64,000 bases of DNA. Origin: CAYWPG01 sp964460035. GTDB taxonomy: Bacteria > Pseudomonadota > Gammaproteobacteria > Nitrococcales > AK92. The stretch is taken from assembly GCA_964460035.1 (NCBI GenBank), contig CAYWPG010000002.1, positions 62,001 through 126,000 on the forward strand. The letters run 5' to 3'. The first letter of the stretch is position 1; each line of letters opens with the position of its first letter. Position numbers and translations under genes: made by a program. A model generated the notes under the pieces. That model was not told the DNA's origin, searched no databases, and saw only the letters and a list, made by a program, of their open reading frames with translations. This document shows positions 1-7,857 of this stretch, in pieces.

Positions 1-482
1 ACCACCCAATCGGCCCGCGCCTTCACCGCAGCGCTGGTGTTCGCATATACCACTACCGTGCGATCCGGGTGCTGGTCGCAGAATGCGGCGAACTCGTCGG
101 CCGGACAGCCTATATCCAGCGAGCAGGTAGCCTCCAGGTCAGGCATTAGTACCCGCTTCTCGGGCGTGAGAATCTTGGCGGTCTCGCCCATGAATCGCAC
201 CCCGGCAACGACCAGCGTCTGCGCTGGGTGCTCTTTGCCGAAACGGGCCATATCGAGCGAATCGGATACGTAGCCGCCCGTCTCGTCAGCGAGAATCTGC
301 AAATCAGGGGCAGTATAGTAGTGCGCCACCAGCACCGCGTTCTGCTCCTTGAGCAGCTTGCGGATGCGGTCCATCAGCTCCTCGCGCTCCCCCTGCGCCA
401 GCTCCTCCGCCGAGGTAAAAGGCTGCTCGCGAAAATGGGCACTAGGCTGCCGCAGCTCGATTACTTGCGCCTTGCTCGTCAT
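1..482 (-). CDS. nadA: Quinolinate synthase NadA (N-terminal part, runs off the window)
   Basis: NadA condenses iminoaspartate with dihydroxyacetone phosphate to quinolinate in de novo NAD synthesis, using a [4Fe-4S] cluster. The first 160 residues are present; the rest lies beyond base 1. Visible family features are AHYYTAPDLQ near residue 50, the GVRFMGETAKIL segment and LEATCSLDIGCP, which carries conserved cysteines of the family. The ATG at 482 is preceded by a GGGAGGGTC ribosome site. It sits 72 bp downstream of nrtR on the same strand, so the two are probably one operon under the NrtR promoter. The cluster ligands further downstream cannot be checked here. Confidence 0.93.
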   Translation of the reverse strand, partial: MTSKAQVIELRQPSAHFREQPFTSAEELAQGEREELMDRIRKLLKEQNAVLVAHYYTAPDLQILADETGGYVSDSLDMARFGKEHPAQTLVVAGVRFMGETAKILTPEKRVLMPDLEATCSLDIGCPADEFAAFCDQHPDRTVVVYANTSAAVKARADWV

Positions 483-528
483 GCGACCCTCCCGAGGGTT
501 CTGCTGCCGTCCGCCGTTAGCGGCATCG

Positions 529-540
529 GCTATCGATAGC
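529..540. repeat. 12-bp perfect palindrome between nrtR and nadA
   Basis: GCTATCGATAGC reads the same on both strands and lies between the nrtR stop and the nadA start. It could be a minor hairpin or a protein site. Nothing else supports a role. Confidence 0.3.
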
Positions 541-554
541 GGCCAAAACCGCCA

Positions 555-1217
555 TCACTTGATGATATCCACCCGTCCCGGCGTCTTCAGCCGGAACAGT
601 TTGGCCGGACGATGGTTCCCCGCACGGTACTGCTCGCCGGTATCTTCGAGGCATGCCAGATTCTGGACTCGCTTGCGGAAATTACGCTTATCCAGCGGCT
701 CGCCGAGAATGCTTTCATAGACGGACTGCAACTCGCTGAGCGTGAATTTGTCCGGCATGAATTGCAGCGCGATGGTCGAGTAGTCGAGCTTCGCGCACAG
801 ACGCTGCTTGGCCATGGCGACGATGCGACCATGGTCAAAAGCCAATTCGGGCAATTGATCGACTTGGTGCCAGGCAAGCTCGGCGCTGTCGCTGTGTACC
901 CGCACGCGGTTGTAAGGCACCAGTGCATAGTAGGTAACCGAGATCACCCGTCCGCGCGGGTCCCGGTCCGGATCGCCGAAGGTATAGAGCTGCTCAAGAT
1001 ATACTCCGGTGATCCCGGTTTTCTCAGCAAGCTGGCGGTTGGCAGCCGCCTCCAGAGTCTCATCCGGCCGCACTCGGCCGCCAGGCAAGCCCCATGCGCC
1101 AGCGAACGGCTCGCGCGAACGGCGCCGCAGCAACACGGCAAGCCGATCGCACAGAATGGTGAAAATCACCATGTCCGCCGTGACCGATGCTTGATTGTTG
1201 GGGCTTCCGTTGACCAT
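555..1217 (-). CDS. nrtR: NrtR-type Nudix-related transcriptional regulator of NAD metabolism
   Basis: 220 residues: an N-terminal Nudix fold (about 1-140) joined to a C-terminal winged helix, the architecture of NrtR, which binds DNA and senses ADP-ribose-type NAD metabolites. The Nudix box is degenerate: in the stretch GRVRPDETLEAAANRQLAEK the two catalytic glutamates of REUXEE are Q and K, as expected for a non-hydrolysing sensor. I start at the ATG at 1217. The in-frame TTG at 1250 would lie inside the -10 box of the promoter at 1249-1277. Gene order nrtR-nadA supports control of quinolinate synthesis. It could still be a generic Nudix protein, but the C-terminal domain and context favour NrtR. 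Confidence 0.85.
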   Translation of the reverse strand: MVNGSPNNQASVTADMVIFTILCDRLAVLLRRRSREPFAGAWGLPGGRVRPDETLEAAANRQLAEKTGITGVYLEQLYTFGDPDRDPRGRVISVTYYALVPYNRVRVHSDSAELAWHQVDQLPELAFDHGRIVAMAKQRLCAKLDYSTIALQFMPDKFTLSELQSVYESILGEPLDKRNFRKRVQNLACLEDTGEQYRAGNHRPAKLFRLKTPGRVDIIK

Positions 1218-1248
1218 GAGCCGTCGAAGTTCGAATCGCAGTCGGGCC

Positions 1249-1277
1249 AAGTTAGTGTCTTTCAGACACTATGTCAA
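1249..1277 (-). promoter_or_regulatory. nrtR-nadA promoter with NrtR operator
   Basis: On the minus strand a perfect -35 TTGACA (1272-1277) is followed after exactly 17 bp by TAACTT (1249-1254). A perfect dyad, TAGTGTC-N5-GACACTA (1253-1271), fills the spacer and touches the -10. This is classic repressor geometry and implies NrtR autoregulation plus control of nadA. The dyad is seen directly; NrtR as its ligand is inferred from position. Confidence 0.75.
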
Positions 1278-1526
1278 TCGTATGACAGCACAAATGCGAC
1301 AGAGCCGTTAGCGGGGCTTTCGCCTCGGCGCTCGCGCTGCGTCTCGTCCCTGCAAGCGACCGCCGATGGCGTTTTGACGGGCTGGAGCACAGTCGGTTCC
1401 CTGCCCGCTCCAAGCGCCGGCGCTGGGGGGAGGAAACAACACCGCGAGCAGGCCTGCGGCTCGGGCGAACGGGCTCGGCCTGCGAGCGGGTGAAAAGCCG
1501 GAGGGCGGCACCAAGCGGCGCAGCGG
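1278..1526. other. Intergenic region between fcs and the nrtR promoter
   Basis: This stretch lies downstream of fcs and upstream of the nrtR promoter, both genes being on the minus strand. It is GC-rich, and I see no credible ORF and no clean terminator. Overlapping open frames on both strands lack ribosome sites and family features. Confidence 0.5.
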
Positions 1527-3371
1527 TCAGCTATCTAGGGGCAGGATGACGTCGGCGCCAGGACTCTGCTGGTACAGCGCGTCTATCAAGGCTGTCCGGC
1601 GCGCTCTTACCGCCCGTTGGTTCACCGATCCTTTCTCGGTTACCTCGCCGGCATCGAAGGAAAGCTCATCGGGCAGCACCAGCAGCCGTCGTACGCAGGT
1701 GGACGATCCGGAGGCCGTGCTGACATGGCGCGCCAGACGCTGCGCAAGCCAGTGCCGTAGCACTCGGCTGCCGGCCAGGTCGGCAGCGCCGCCCGCACCG
1801 CCCACATCGGTGGCTACTGCCTGGCAGGCGGCCACATCGGGGATGAGGATTCCGGCCAGAAAATCGCGATTCTCGCCGACTAGCACGATATCGCGTGCGC
1901 ACGGCGCGAACTCGGCGATCAAGCGCGCGCGCAGCTCGCCTACGTTCACCCAGGTGCCGGAGGAGAGCTTGAAGTTCTCGGCCACGCGGCCGTCGAACTG
2001 CAGGCCCAGCTCAGGGCGCTCCGCATCGAGCAGCTTGACGGCATCGCCCATGCGGTAATAGCCCTCCTCGTCGAACACCTCCGCCGTATGCTCCGGCGCG
2101 CGCCAGTAGCCTGGCGTGACATTCGGTCCCCGCACTCGCACTTCGTAGCGCCCATCGAACGGGACCAGCTTCACCTCCACCCCCGGCGACGGCACACCGA
2201 CCGCCCCGGGCTTGGCGCAGCTGGGCGTTGTAAAGAGCACGGCGGGTGCCGTCTCGGTGGCGCCGAATCCGGTAAGCAGCGGCACGTGGCCTGCCCCCTC
2301 CCGATCGGCCAGCTCCCGCAGCTGCTCCCACAGATGCTCCGGCAGCGCGGCACCGGCGTAGAAGAGCATCTGCAACCGCGCGAAGAAACTCTTGCGCAGC
2401 TCGGCATCGGCCCGCAGGTGCGGCAGCAGCATCTCGTAGCCTTTGGGCACGTTGAAGTACAGCGTCGGCGATATCTCGCGCAGGTTGCGTACCGTAAGAC
2501 CAGTCTCGCTCGGAGTCGGCCTACCGTCATCGATGTAAAGCGTACCGCCGTTATACAGCACGAGGTTGAAATTCTGATTGCCGCCGAAGGTATGGCTCCA
2601 CGGCAGCCAATCGAGCAGCACCGGCGGCTGCTCTTCCAGGAACTGCCAGAACGCCTGAATGGTGGCCTGATTACTGCAGAGCATCCGCTGCGTATTCGGC
2701 ACGCCTTTGGGCTGCCCGGTGGAGCCCGAGGTAAACAGGATCTTCGCCAGGGTATTGCCGTTCACCTGCCGGCGCGCCCGTTCCACCGCATCGGTAGGAC
2801 GCGTGGCCAGCAACTCCTCGAAATGCTGCTGGCGCGGCGAGTCCACCCGGGAGCCGGCCACCACATCGATCTGCGGCGCAACGCGGCTGATGGCAGGCTT
2901 ATATAGCTCGCCATCGGCTACATACAGGAGCTTGGGCGTGGTCAGGTCGAGCACATGCTGTAGCTTGCCGAAGTCGCTGGAGAGCAGCGAATAGGCAGAA
3001 GACACCGGCACGTACGGCACACCTATATAGAGTGCGGCCAGCCCGAGCAACGCGTGCTCTATATCGTTGCCGGAGAGGATCGCCAGCGGCTGTTCTACCG
3101 ACACACCGCGATCGAGCAGCGCCTGTCCCAGCGAACGCACCGCAGTCAGCGCTTGCGAGTAGGTCACGGTGCGCCAACCGCCCTCCGCGGTACGTTCGGC
3201 GAGAAAAGGTTGATCGGGGCGCCGCTCGGCCCACAGCAGCAGGCGATCGGTGAGGCTGTTCGGATAGGACGGCAGAGGTCGCGGCGATCGCAAGTAGATC
3301 ACGCCTTCGGGTAAGCGTTGCACCTGCGCCTCCATGGGTCCCAGACGAAGCTGCTTGCCCTGCGCGTTCAT
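1527..3371 (-). CDS. fcs: Feruloyl-CoA synthetase (hydroxycinnamate CoA ligase)
   Basis: 614-residue acyl-adenylate-forming enzyme that would activate ferulate, p-coumarate or caffeate to the CoA thioester, the first step of the non-oxidative side-chain shortening route. The P-loop FTSGSTGQPKG is at about 213-223, with GFGATETAP and YRMGD motifs further on and a C-terminal EKGSVNQ segment holding the expected catalytic lysine. The ATG at 3371 has a GGAGGAG ribosome site. It is divergent from vdh, sharing a 431-bp region with the operator at 3502-3522. The overall sequence style (VPVSSAYSL, DWLPWSHTFGGNQNF) fits feruloyl-CoA synthases better than generic long-chain ligases. Confidence 0.88.
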   Translation of the reverse strand: MNAQGKQLRLGPMEAQVQRLPEGVIYLRSPRPLPSYPNSLTDRLLLWAERRPDQPFLAERTAEGGWRTVTYSQALTAVRSLGQALLDRGVSVEQPLAILSGNDIEHALLGLAALYIGVPYVPVSSAYSLLSSDFGKLQHVLDLTTPKLLYVADGELYKPAISRVAPQIDVVAGSRVDSPRQQHFEELLATRPTDAVERARRQVNGNTLAKILFTSGSTGQPKGVPNTQRMLCSNQATIQAFWQFLEEQPPVLLDWLPWSHTFGGNQNFNLVLYNGGTLYIDDGRPTPSETGLTVRNLREISPTLYFNVPKGYEMLLPHLRADAELRKSFFARLQMLFYAGAALPEHLWEQLRELADREGAGHVPLLTGFGATETAPAVLFTTPSCAKPGAVGVPSPGVEVKLVPFDGRYEVRVRGPNVTPGYWRAPEHTAEVFDEEGYYRMGDAVKLLDAERPELGLQFDGRVAENFKLSSGTWVNVGELRARLIAEFAPCARDIVLVGENRDFLAGILIPDVAACQAVATDVGGAGGAADLAGSRVLRHWLAQRLARHVSTASGSSTCVRRLLVLPDELSFDAGEVTEKGSVNQRAVRARRTALIDALYQQSPGADVILPLDS

Positions 3372-3802
3372 CTCTCCTCCACATATTTATTGTCTATGCA
3401 CCGGCTCTATTACTCTTCGCGTGGCGTGAGCCGTGTGCTGTTACCGTTGCTTGCTAGAGCCATACGGCCGGGCTCGATGACCCGTATTTCAGACTACGCT
3501 TAATATCATGTTACTTGATATTTGTCTTATACTATCTATCAGGCCTCGCCAGGTGCAAGCAACTGTGTGCGGTTTTCATTGCACATAGTGTTTGACTAGA
3601 CCGGACGGCCGTTTCTAAGATGTTCGACTAGCGCATTAAAGTGCGCATTGCGTACCCCAAAGGAGGACGGGCCTCTCATTTACTTCAGCGGTCGATTGTC
3701 AAACCGCTCTGCATCGAACAGGCCACTGCGGATGATGACGAGTTTCGGCAGCAACGAGCTAGAGACAGTCCCTGCCCCATCGACTTACCCCAGGAGGAGT
3801 CC
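3372..3802. other. fcs/vdh intergenic region
   Basis: 431 bp separate the two divergent start codons. Apart from the operator at 3502-3522 it holds a small dyad GCGCA-N6-TGCGC near 3633-3648 and a long untranslated leader for vdh. An open frame continuous with vdh extends upstream to about 3641 but has no ribosome site and does not look like aldehyde dehydrogenase. Confidence 0.5.
3502..3522. promoter_or_regulatory. Dyad operator in the fcs/vdh divergent promoter region
   Basis: AATATCA-N7-TGATATT is a perfect 7-bp inverted repeat. The same ATATCA-N7-TGATAT core with the same spacing recurs at 11308-11326, between ech and the marR gene. A TATACT sequence at 3528-3533 could be the vdh -10. 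The likely ligand is the MarR-family protein encoded at 11390, responding to a hydroxycinnamoyl-CoA. Confidence 0.75.
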
Positions 3803-5254
3803 ATGAACCAGATCAAGCTGTTGATCGGTGCCAACCACGCGCAGGCCAGCAATGGCGCCACTTTCGACCGTATCGATCCGATCACTGGAGAGGTCGCCAC
3901 GCGCGCTCCCGCGGCCACGGTAGAAGACGCCCGTGCCGCCGCCGATGCCGCGCAAGCGGCGTTCGCGCGCTGGTCGGCGCTGGGTCCCAACGCCCGCCGC
4001 GCGCACCTGCTCAAAGCAGCCGATCTGCTGGAGGCGCGCGCTGACGAATTCACACGGCTGATGATGAGCGAGACCGGCGCCACCGCGCCGTGGGCCGGTT
4101 TCAACGTCATGCTGGCAGCGGGTATTTTGCGCGAAGCCGCGGCACTGACCACCCAGGTGACTGGCGAAGTCATTCCCTCGGACGTCCCGGACAGCTTTGC
4201 CATGGCAGTCCGCCAGCCGTGCGGCGTCGTACTCGGTATCGCTCCCTGGAACGCACCCGTCATTCTAGGCGTACGGGCCATTGCGGTACCGTTGGCGTGC
4301 GGCAATACGGTGGTACTGAAAGCATCGGAGCTCTGCCCCGCCACCCACCGCCTGATTGGATCGGTGATGGAGGAAGCGGGCATGGGCGAAGGCGTGGTCA
4401 ACGTCATCACCAACGCGCCGGAAGATGCTCCGGCGGTGGTCGAAGCGCTGATTGCCCATGATGCGGTAAGGCGCGTCAACTTCACGGGCTCCACCCGCGT
4501 CGGCCGCATCATCGGCGAGACGGCGGCGCGCCACTTCAAGCCGGCGTTGCTGGAGCTGGGCGGCAAAGCGCCGCTGCTGGTGCTGCACGATGCTGACCTG
4601 GATGCCGCGGTAAACGCTGCTGCCTTTGGCTCTTATATGAACCAGGGGCAGATTTGCATGTCCACCGAGCGGCTGATCGTCGAAGAAAGCTGCGCTGACG
4701 AATTCGTGAGCAAGCTCGCCGCCAAGGCCGCATCGCTTCCTGCAGGAGATCCGCGTAGCGGTAACGTGGTGCTCGGCTCCTTGGTCAGCCCCGAAGCGGC
4801 TGCACGCATGCGCAGCCTCATCGACGATGCTGTTTCCAAGGGCGCCAAGATCGCGGCCGGCGGCCAGATCGACGGCACGATCATGCAGGCGACCGTCATC
4901 GACCATGTGACTCCAGAGATGAAACTCTACTTCGAGGAGTCCTTCGGCCCTCTGGTGGTAGTGATCCGCGTCAAGGACGAAGAGGAAGCGATCCGTGTCG
5001 CCAACAGCTCCGAGTACGGACTTTCCTCCGCCGTATTCAGCCGCGATATTGCTCGCGCGCTCAAGGTGGCCAAGCGCATTGAGTCGGGCATCTGCCACAT
5101 CAACGGCCCCACGGTCCATGACGAGGCCCAGATGCCGTTCGGCGGTGTCAAGGCTAGCGGCTACGGTCGTTTCGGCAGCAAGGCCGCCATCAACGAGTTC
5201 ACGGAGTTGCGCTGGATCACGGTTCAAACCGGGCCCCGCCACTACCCATTCTAA
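3803..5254 (+). CDS. vdh: Vanillin / aromatic aldehyde dehydrogenase
   Basis: 483-residue NAD(P)-dependent aldehyde dehydrogenase. It should oxidise vanillin to vanillate and 4-hydroxybenzaldehyde to 4-hydroxybenzoate, the aldehydes released by Ech. Motifs seen: Rossmann segment NFTGSTRVG (226-234), general base Glu251 in LELGGK, and nucleophile Cys285 in GQICMS. The start at 3803 has an AGGAGGAG ribosome site. It is transcribed away from fcs and ends before the terminator at 5286-5314. Salicylaldehyde or benzaldehyde dehydrogenase are close relatives; the fcs/ech context favours vanillin. Confidence 0.87.
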   Translation: MNQIKLLIGANHAQASNGATFDRIDPITGEVATRAPAATVEDARAAADAAQAAFARWSALGPNARRAHLLKAADLLEARADEFTRLMMSETGATAPWAGFNVMLAAGILREAAALTTQVTGEVIPSDVPDSFAMAVRQPCGVVLGIAPWNAPVILGVRAIAVPLACGNTVVLKASELCPATHRLIGSVMEEAGMGEGVVNVITNAPEDAPAVVEALIAHDAVRRVNFTGSTRVGRIIGETAARHFKPALLELGGKAPLLVLHDADLDAAVNAAAFGSYMNQGQICMSTERLIVEESCADEFVSKLAAKAASLPAGDPRSGNVVLGSLVSPEAAARMRSLIDDAVSKGAKIAAGGQIDGTIMQATVIDHVTPEMKLYFEESFGPLVVVIRVKDEEEAIRVANSSEYGLSSAVFSRDIARALKVAKRIESGICHINGPTVHDEAQMPFGGVKASGYGRFGSKAAINEFTELRWITVQTGPRHYPF

Positions 5255-5285
5255 GCACTCTCACGCAAGGCATCTCTCTGCTTTT

Positions 5286-5314
5286 ACGGCAGCCGGACCA
5301 GCGCCGGCTGCCGT
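5286..5314 (+). terminator. Rho-independent terminator after vdh
   Basis: Perfect 11-bp stem ACGGCAGCCGG / CCGGCTGCCGT with a 7-base loop, followed by a T-rich run (TTCTTCTCTTATTT), 31 bp past the vdh stop. Confidence 0.85.
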
Positions 5315-5319
5315 TCTTC

Positions 5320-5400
5320 TCTTATTTATATATACCTCTATACCTCTTTTGATATACGCCCTTATACCCCCTCCTATATGCGCTTCCACGCAAGCGACGC
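5320..5400. repeat. AT-rich tract with TATAC/TATAT repeats
   Basis: Directly after the vdh terminator lies a tract with several imperfect TATAC or TATAT units about 8-20 bp apart, strikingly AT-rich for this GC-rich window. It lies upstream of the chemoreceptor gene and may contain its promoter. No clear -35/-10 pair was chosen. Confidence 0.35.
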
Positions 5401-5545
5401 TTTGCATACCGCGGTCTATACTTCCAGATGCGATTTGCTGCAGATCGACGCGCATCCAGCCGCCTGCGGCATGGCGTAAGCCTGCGGCCAACAGACCAAA
5501 CACACCAAACACGAGGAGCACGCACCGCGCGTTCTTGGGGGCATT

Positions 5546-7174
5546 ATGTTTCACTTCGTGCGTACCAGCCTTCGCAACAAGCTGCTGCTGATAACCGGGA
5601 CCGGCACTGCGTTGGTACTGCTCTCCGTTGCTGCCGGATTCTGGCAGTTGCGCGGCAGCCTCGCCGAGTACGGCGTGCTCGTCGATCAGGAGATGGCCAG
5701 CGTTCGCAGCATTCTTGAACTGAGCACGAAATTCGATCAGCAGATCGCGCTCTGGAACGAGCTGCTTCTCTCCAGCCGCGACAGCGGATTCCTGCAGAGC
5801 AACCTGCAACGTCTGCAGACACACGAAACCGTGGTTGCGCAGCAAGCTGCCCGGACGCTGGAAATCATTGCAGTACCCGAGGCGCGCGAGCCGCTGCGGC
5901 GTTTTGCCCAGGCTCACGGAGAGCTCGATACCTATTACGAGGATGCCGCCACGCTATTCGAACTCGCGGACTTCGATGCCGCCATGGCGAATTTTACTGT
6001 TCCCGGCTTGCACCGCGATCTTCAACAACTGATTGAACAAGCGCGGGACGCCGTGTTCGCCAGTTTGGAGCAGGGCGCGAGCGTGGCTGCCCAGCGCGGC
6101 GAGCGCGCCATGCTGACGACTATCGTAATGATCGCGGTCGCGGTCGCCCTCGCCTTCGTAGCGTTCTTGGGGCTGATCCATAAAGGCATCGTCCGGCCAG
6201 TGCGCGTGCTGGTAGCTGATCTGGAAAAGGTAGCGGACGGCGACTTCGCGACTCCGGTGCGCCGCGTCACCGACGATGAACTGGGCCTGCTGGCAACCAG
6301 CGGCCAGCAAATCCAGCAACGCCTGGGCAAGGTGATAGGCCAGTTGCGAGACGCCATCTCTCAGGTTGCCGCCGCAGCGGAGCAAATGGCGGTCGTCTCG
6401 GCACAGACCAGCCGAGGCGTGAGCGAGCAGCAGCGCGAAACGGCTCAGGTCGCAGCCGCGGTGACCCAAATGGTCGCCACCGTGCAGCAAACAGCGCGCG
6501 GTACGGCGGAGGCCGCCAACGCGACGACTGTGGCCGATGCCCAAGCCCAGGAAGGGCGCCAGATCGCGAACAGCGCTGTGGAACATATAGAAGCATTGGC
6601 TGCCGAAATAGAACGAACGGCCGAGGTCATGCGCACGCTGGAACGCGACAGCGAGGAGATTGGCGCGGTGCTCGGCGTCATCCGCGGCATCGCCGAGCAG
6701 ACCAATCTATTGGCACTGAACGCAGCCATTGAAGCCGCACGCGCAGGCGAGCAAGGACGCGGCTTTTCGGTAGTAGCGGACGAGGTGCGCACCCTGGCTC
6801 AGCGCAGCCAGGCCGCCACTGAAGAAATCGACGCCGTGATCGCCCGACTCCAGCAGGCCACGCAAAGCACCGCCAACGCGATGGGCGCAAGCCGCGAGCG
6901 GGCTGGCGGAGCCGTCGAGCAGGCCAAGGGAGCTGGCGCCGCCTTGAGCGCCATCGCCGATGCCGTAGCTGCCATTAAGGATATGAACGATAGCATCGCC
7001 AGCGCTGCCGAAGAGCAGCATGCGGTGATGGAAAACATAAATGCCAGCATCGCCGCCATCGATCGGATCGCCGCGGAAAGTGCCGAAGGAGCCAGCCAAA
7101 CGTCCCGCTCCAGCAACGAGCTTGCCGGCCTGGCCTCGCAACTGCAGGAACTGGTCCGGGTATTCCGCGTCTAA
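5546..7174 (+). CDS. Methyl-accepting chemotaxis protein
   Basis: 542-residue transmembrane chemoreceptor. TM1 is about 12-34, a mostly helical periplasmic sensor domain spans 35-188, TM2 189-211, a HAMP domain about 212-265, and the signalling helix bundle follows. The highly conserved hairpin tip, including EQTNLLALNAAIEAARAGEQ, spans about 378-420. There is no C-terminal CheR-binding pentapeptide. It probably reports ligand to CheA/CheW. Its place between vdh and ech, with no che genes nearby, suggests an aromatic-acid or aldehyde attractant; this is inference. The ribosome site is weak (GGGGGCATT). Confidence 0.92.
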   Translation: MFHFVRTSLRNKLLLITGTGTALVLLSVAAGFWQLRGSLAEYGVLVDQEMASVRSILELSTKFDQQIALWNELLLSSRDSGFLQSNLQRLQTHETVVAQQAARTLEIIAVPEAREPLRRFAQAHGELDTYYEDAATLFELADFDAAMANFTVPGLHRDLQQLIEQARDAVFASLEQGASVAAQRGERAMLTTIVMIAVAVALAFVAFLGLIHKGIVRPVRVLVADLEKVADGDFATPVRRVTDDELGLLATSGQQIQQRLGKVIGQLRDAISQVAAAAEQMAVVSAQTSRGVSEQQRETAQVAAAVTQMVATVQQTARGTAEAANATTVADAQAQEGRQIANSAVEHIEALAAEIERTAEVMRTLERDSEEIGAVLGVIRGIAEQTNLLALNAAIEAARAGEQGRGFSVVADEVRTLAQRSQAATEEIDAVIARLQQATQSTANAMGASRERAGGAVEQAKGAGAALSAIADAVAAIKDMNDSIASAAEEQHAVMENINASIAAIDRIAAESAEGASQTSRSSNELAGLASQLQELVRVFRV

Positions 7175-7380
7175 AAGGTGCCGAGGTCCGCTCGCTCGGC
7201 CGCACAGGAGGACCGCCAGTCGCAGCGCTCGGCATAACTCAGACGCCTCAAATGCGGGTGGCGCCTTCAGCGAAGGCATGTGTGAGCGTGTACCGGCGAG
7301 CCATGGCCTGGGATAATCGGCCGCTACCCGACCAGGAGTACGCGCTCTGATGTTTTCAATGGACGGTAGTCTCCCCCGCT

Positions 7381-7776
7381 ATGCAAAGTAGCGCGCCAGA
7401 TAAAGCCGGCGTGCCGCAGACCGCGGCATTGCTGCTGATCGCGCTGCTCGCATCCATTGCGGCAACCAGTCCCGCAGCGCGCTCAAGCCTGCAACCCGAT
7501 CGGGTACCGGCCGCTGCAGCGCAGGCAAGCCCGCTGGGCGAGGCGTTGCAGCGCGCGCATCTGCGCGCTTGCGACAGTCCAGATGTCAGCGCCTCGGTCC
7601 AGGGCCTGGATACAGACGGGCCGCTGGCTATTGCGTCCATCTCTATTTCCACAACGTTCGCCGCGCCCACCGACCTGCCGACGGCGTCGGCGTCGCGCCG
7701 GCACATTACGAAACCGCTCCGGGCCTCCCCGCTAGCGCCGCGCGCACCGCCTCTTCGCACCTCACTGCCGAAATAA
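7381..7776 (+). CDS. Possible small exported or membrane protein, unrecognised
   Basis: A 131-codon open frame lies in the 683-bp gap between the chemoreceptor and secDF. Its N-terminus has a signal-like hydrophobic stretch (ALLLIALLASIAA at about 16-28); the rest is rich in Ala, Pro and Ser with no family motif. No good ribosome site precedes the ATG, and GC-rich DNA readily gives such frames. Besides this frame I see nothing else in 7175-7857. It may be spurious. Confidence 0.3.
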   Translation: MQSSAPDKAGVPQTAALLLIALLASIAATSPAARSSLQPDRVPAAAAQASPLGEALQRAHLRACDSPDVSASVQGLDTDGPLAIASISISTTFAAPTDLPTASASRRHITKPLRASPLAPRAPPLRTSLPK

Positions 7777-7857
7777 CCCTTTCGGGCCGTGGCTGCGCCT
7801 GCGCGCAGCCACGGTCATGGAGAGCCGCTTTCCGGCTTTCCCAGTCGAGGACTGCTC

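Noticed and set aside
612..1493. Long plus-strand open frame opposite nrtR
   Set aside because: It runs antisense through nrtR and its promoter, has no ribosome site or domain, and reflects GC-rich codon bias.
2088..2906. Plus-strand open frame of 272 codons inside fcs
   Set aside because: Entirely antisense to a well-supported enzyme, with low-complexity Arg/His composition.
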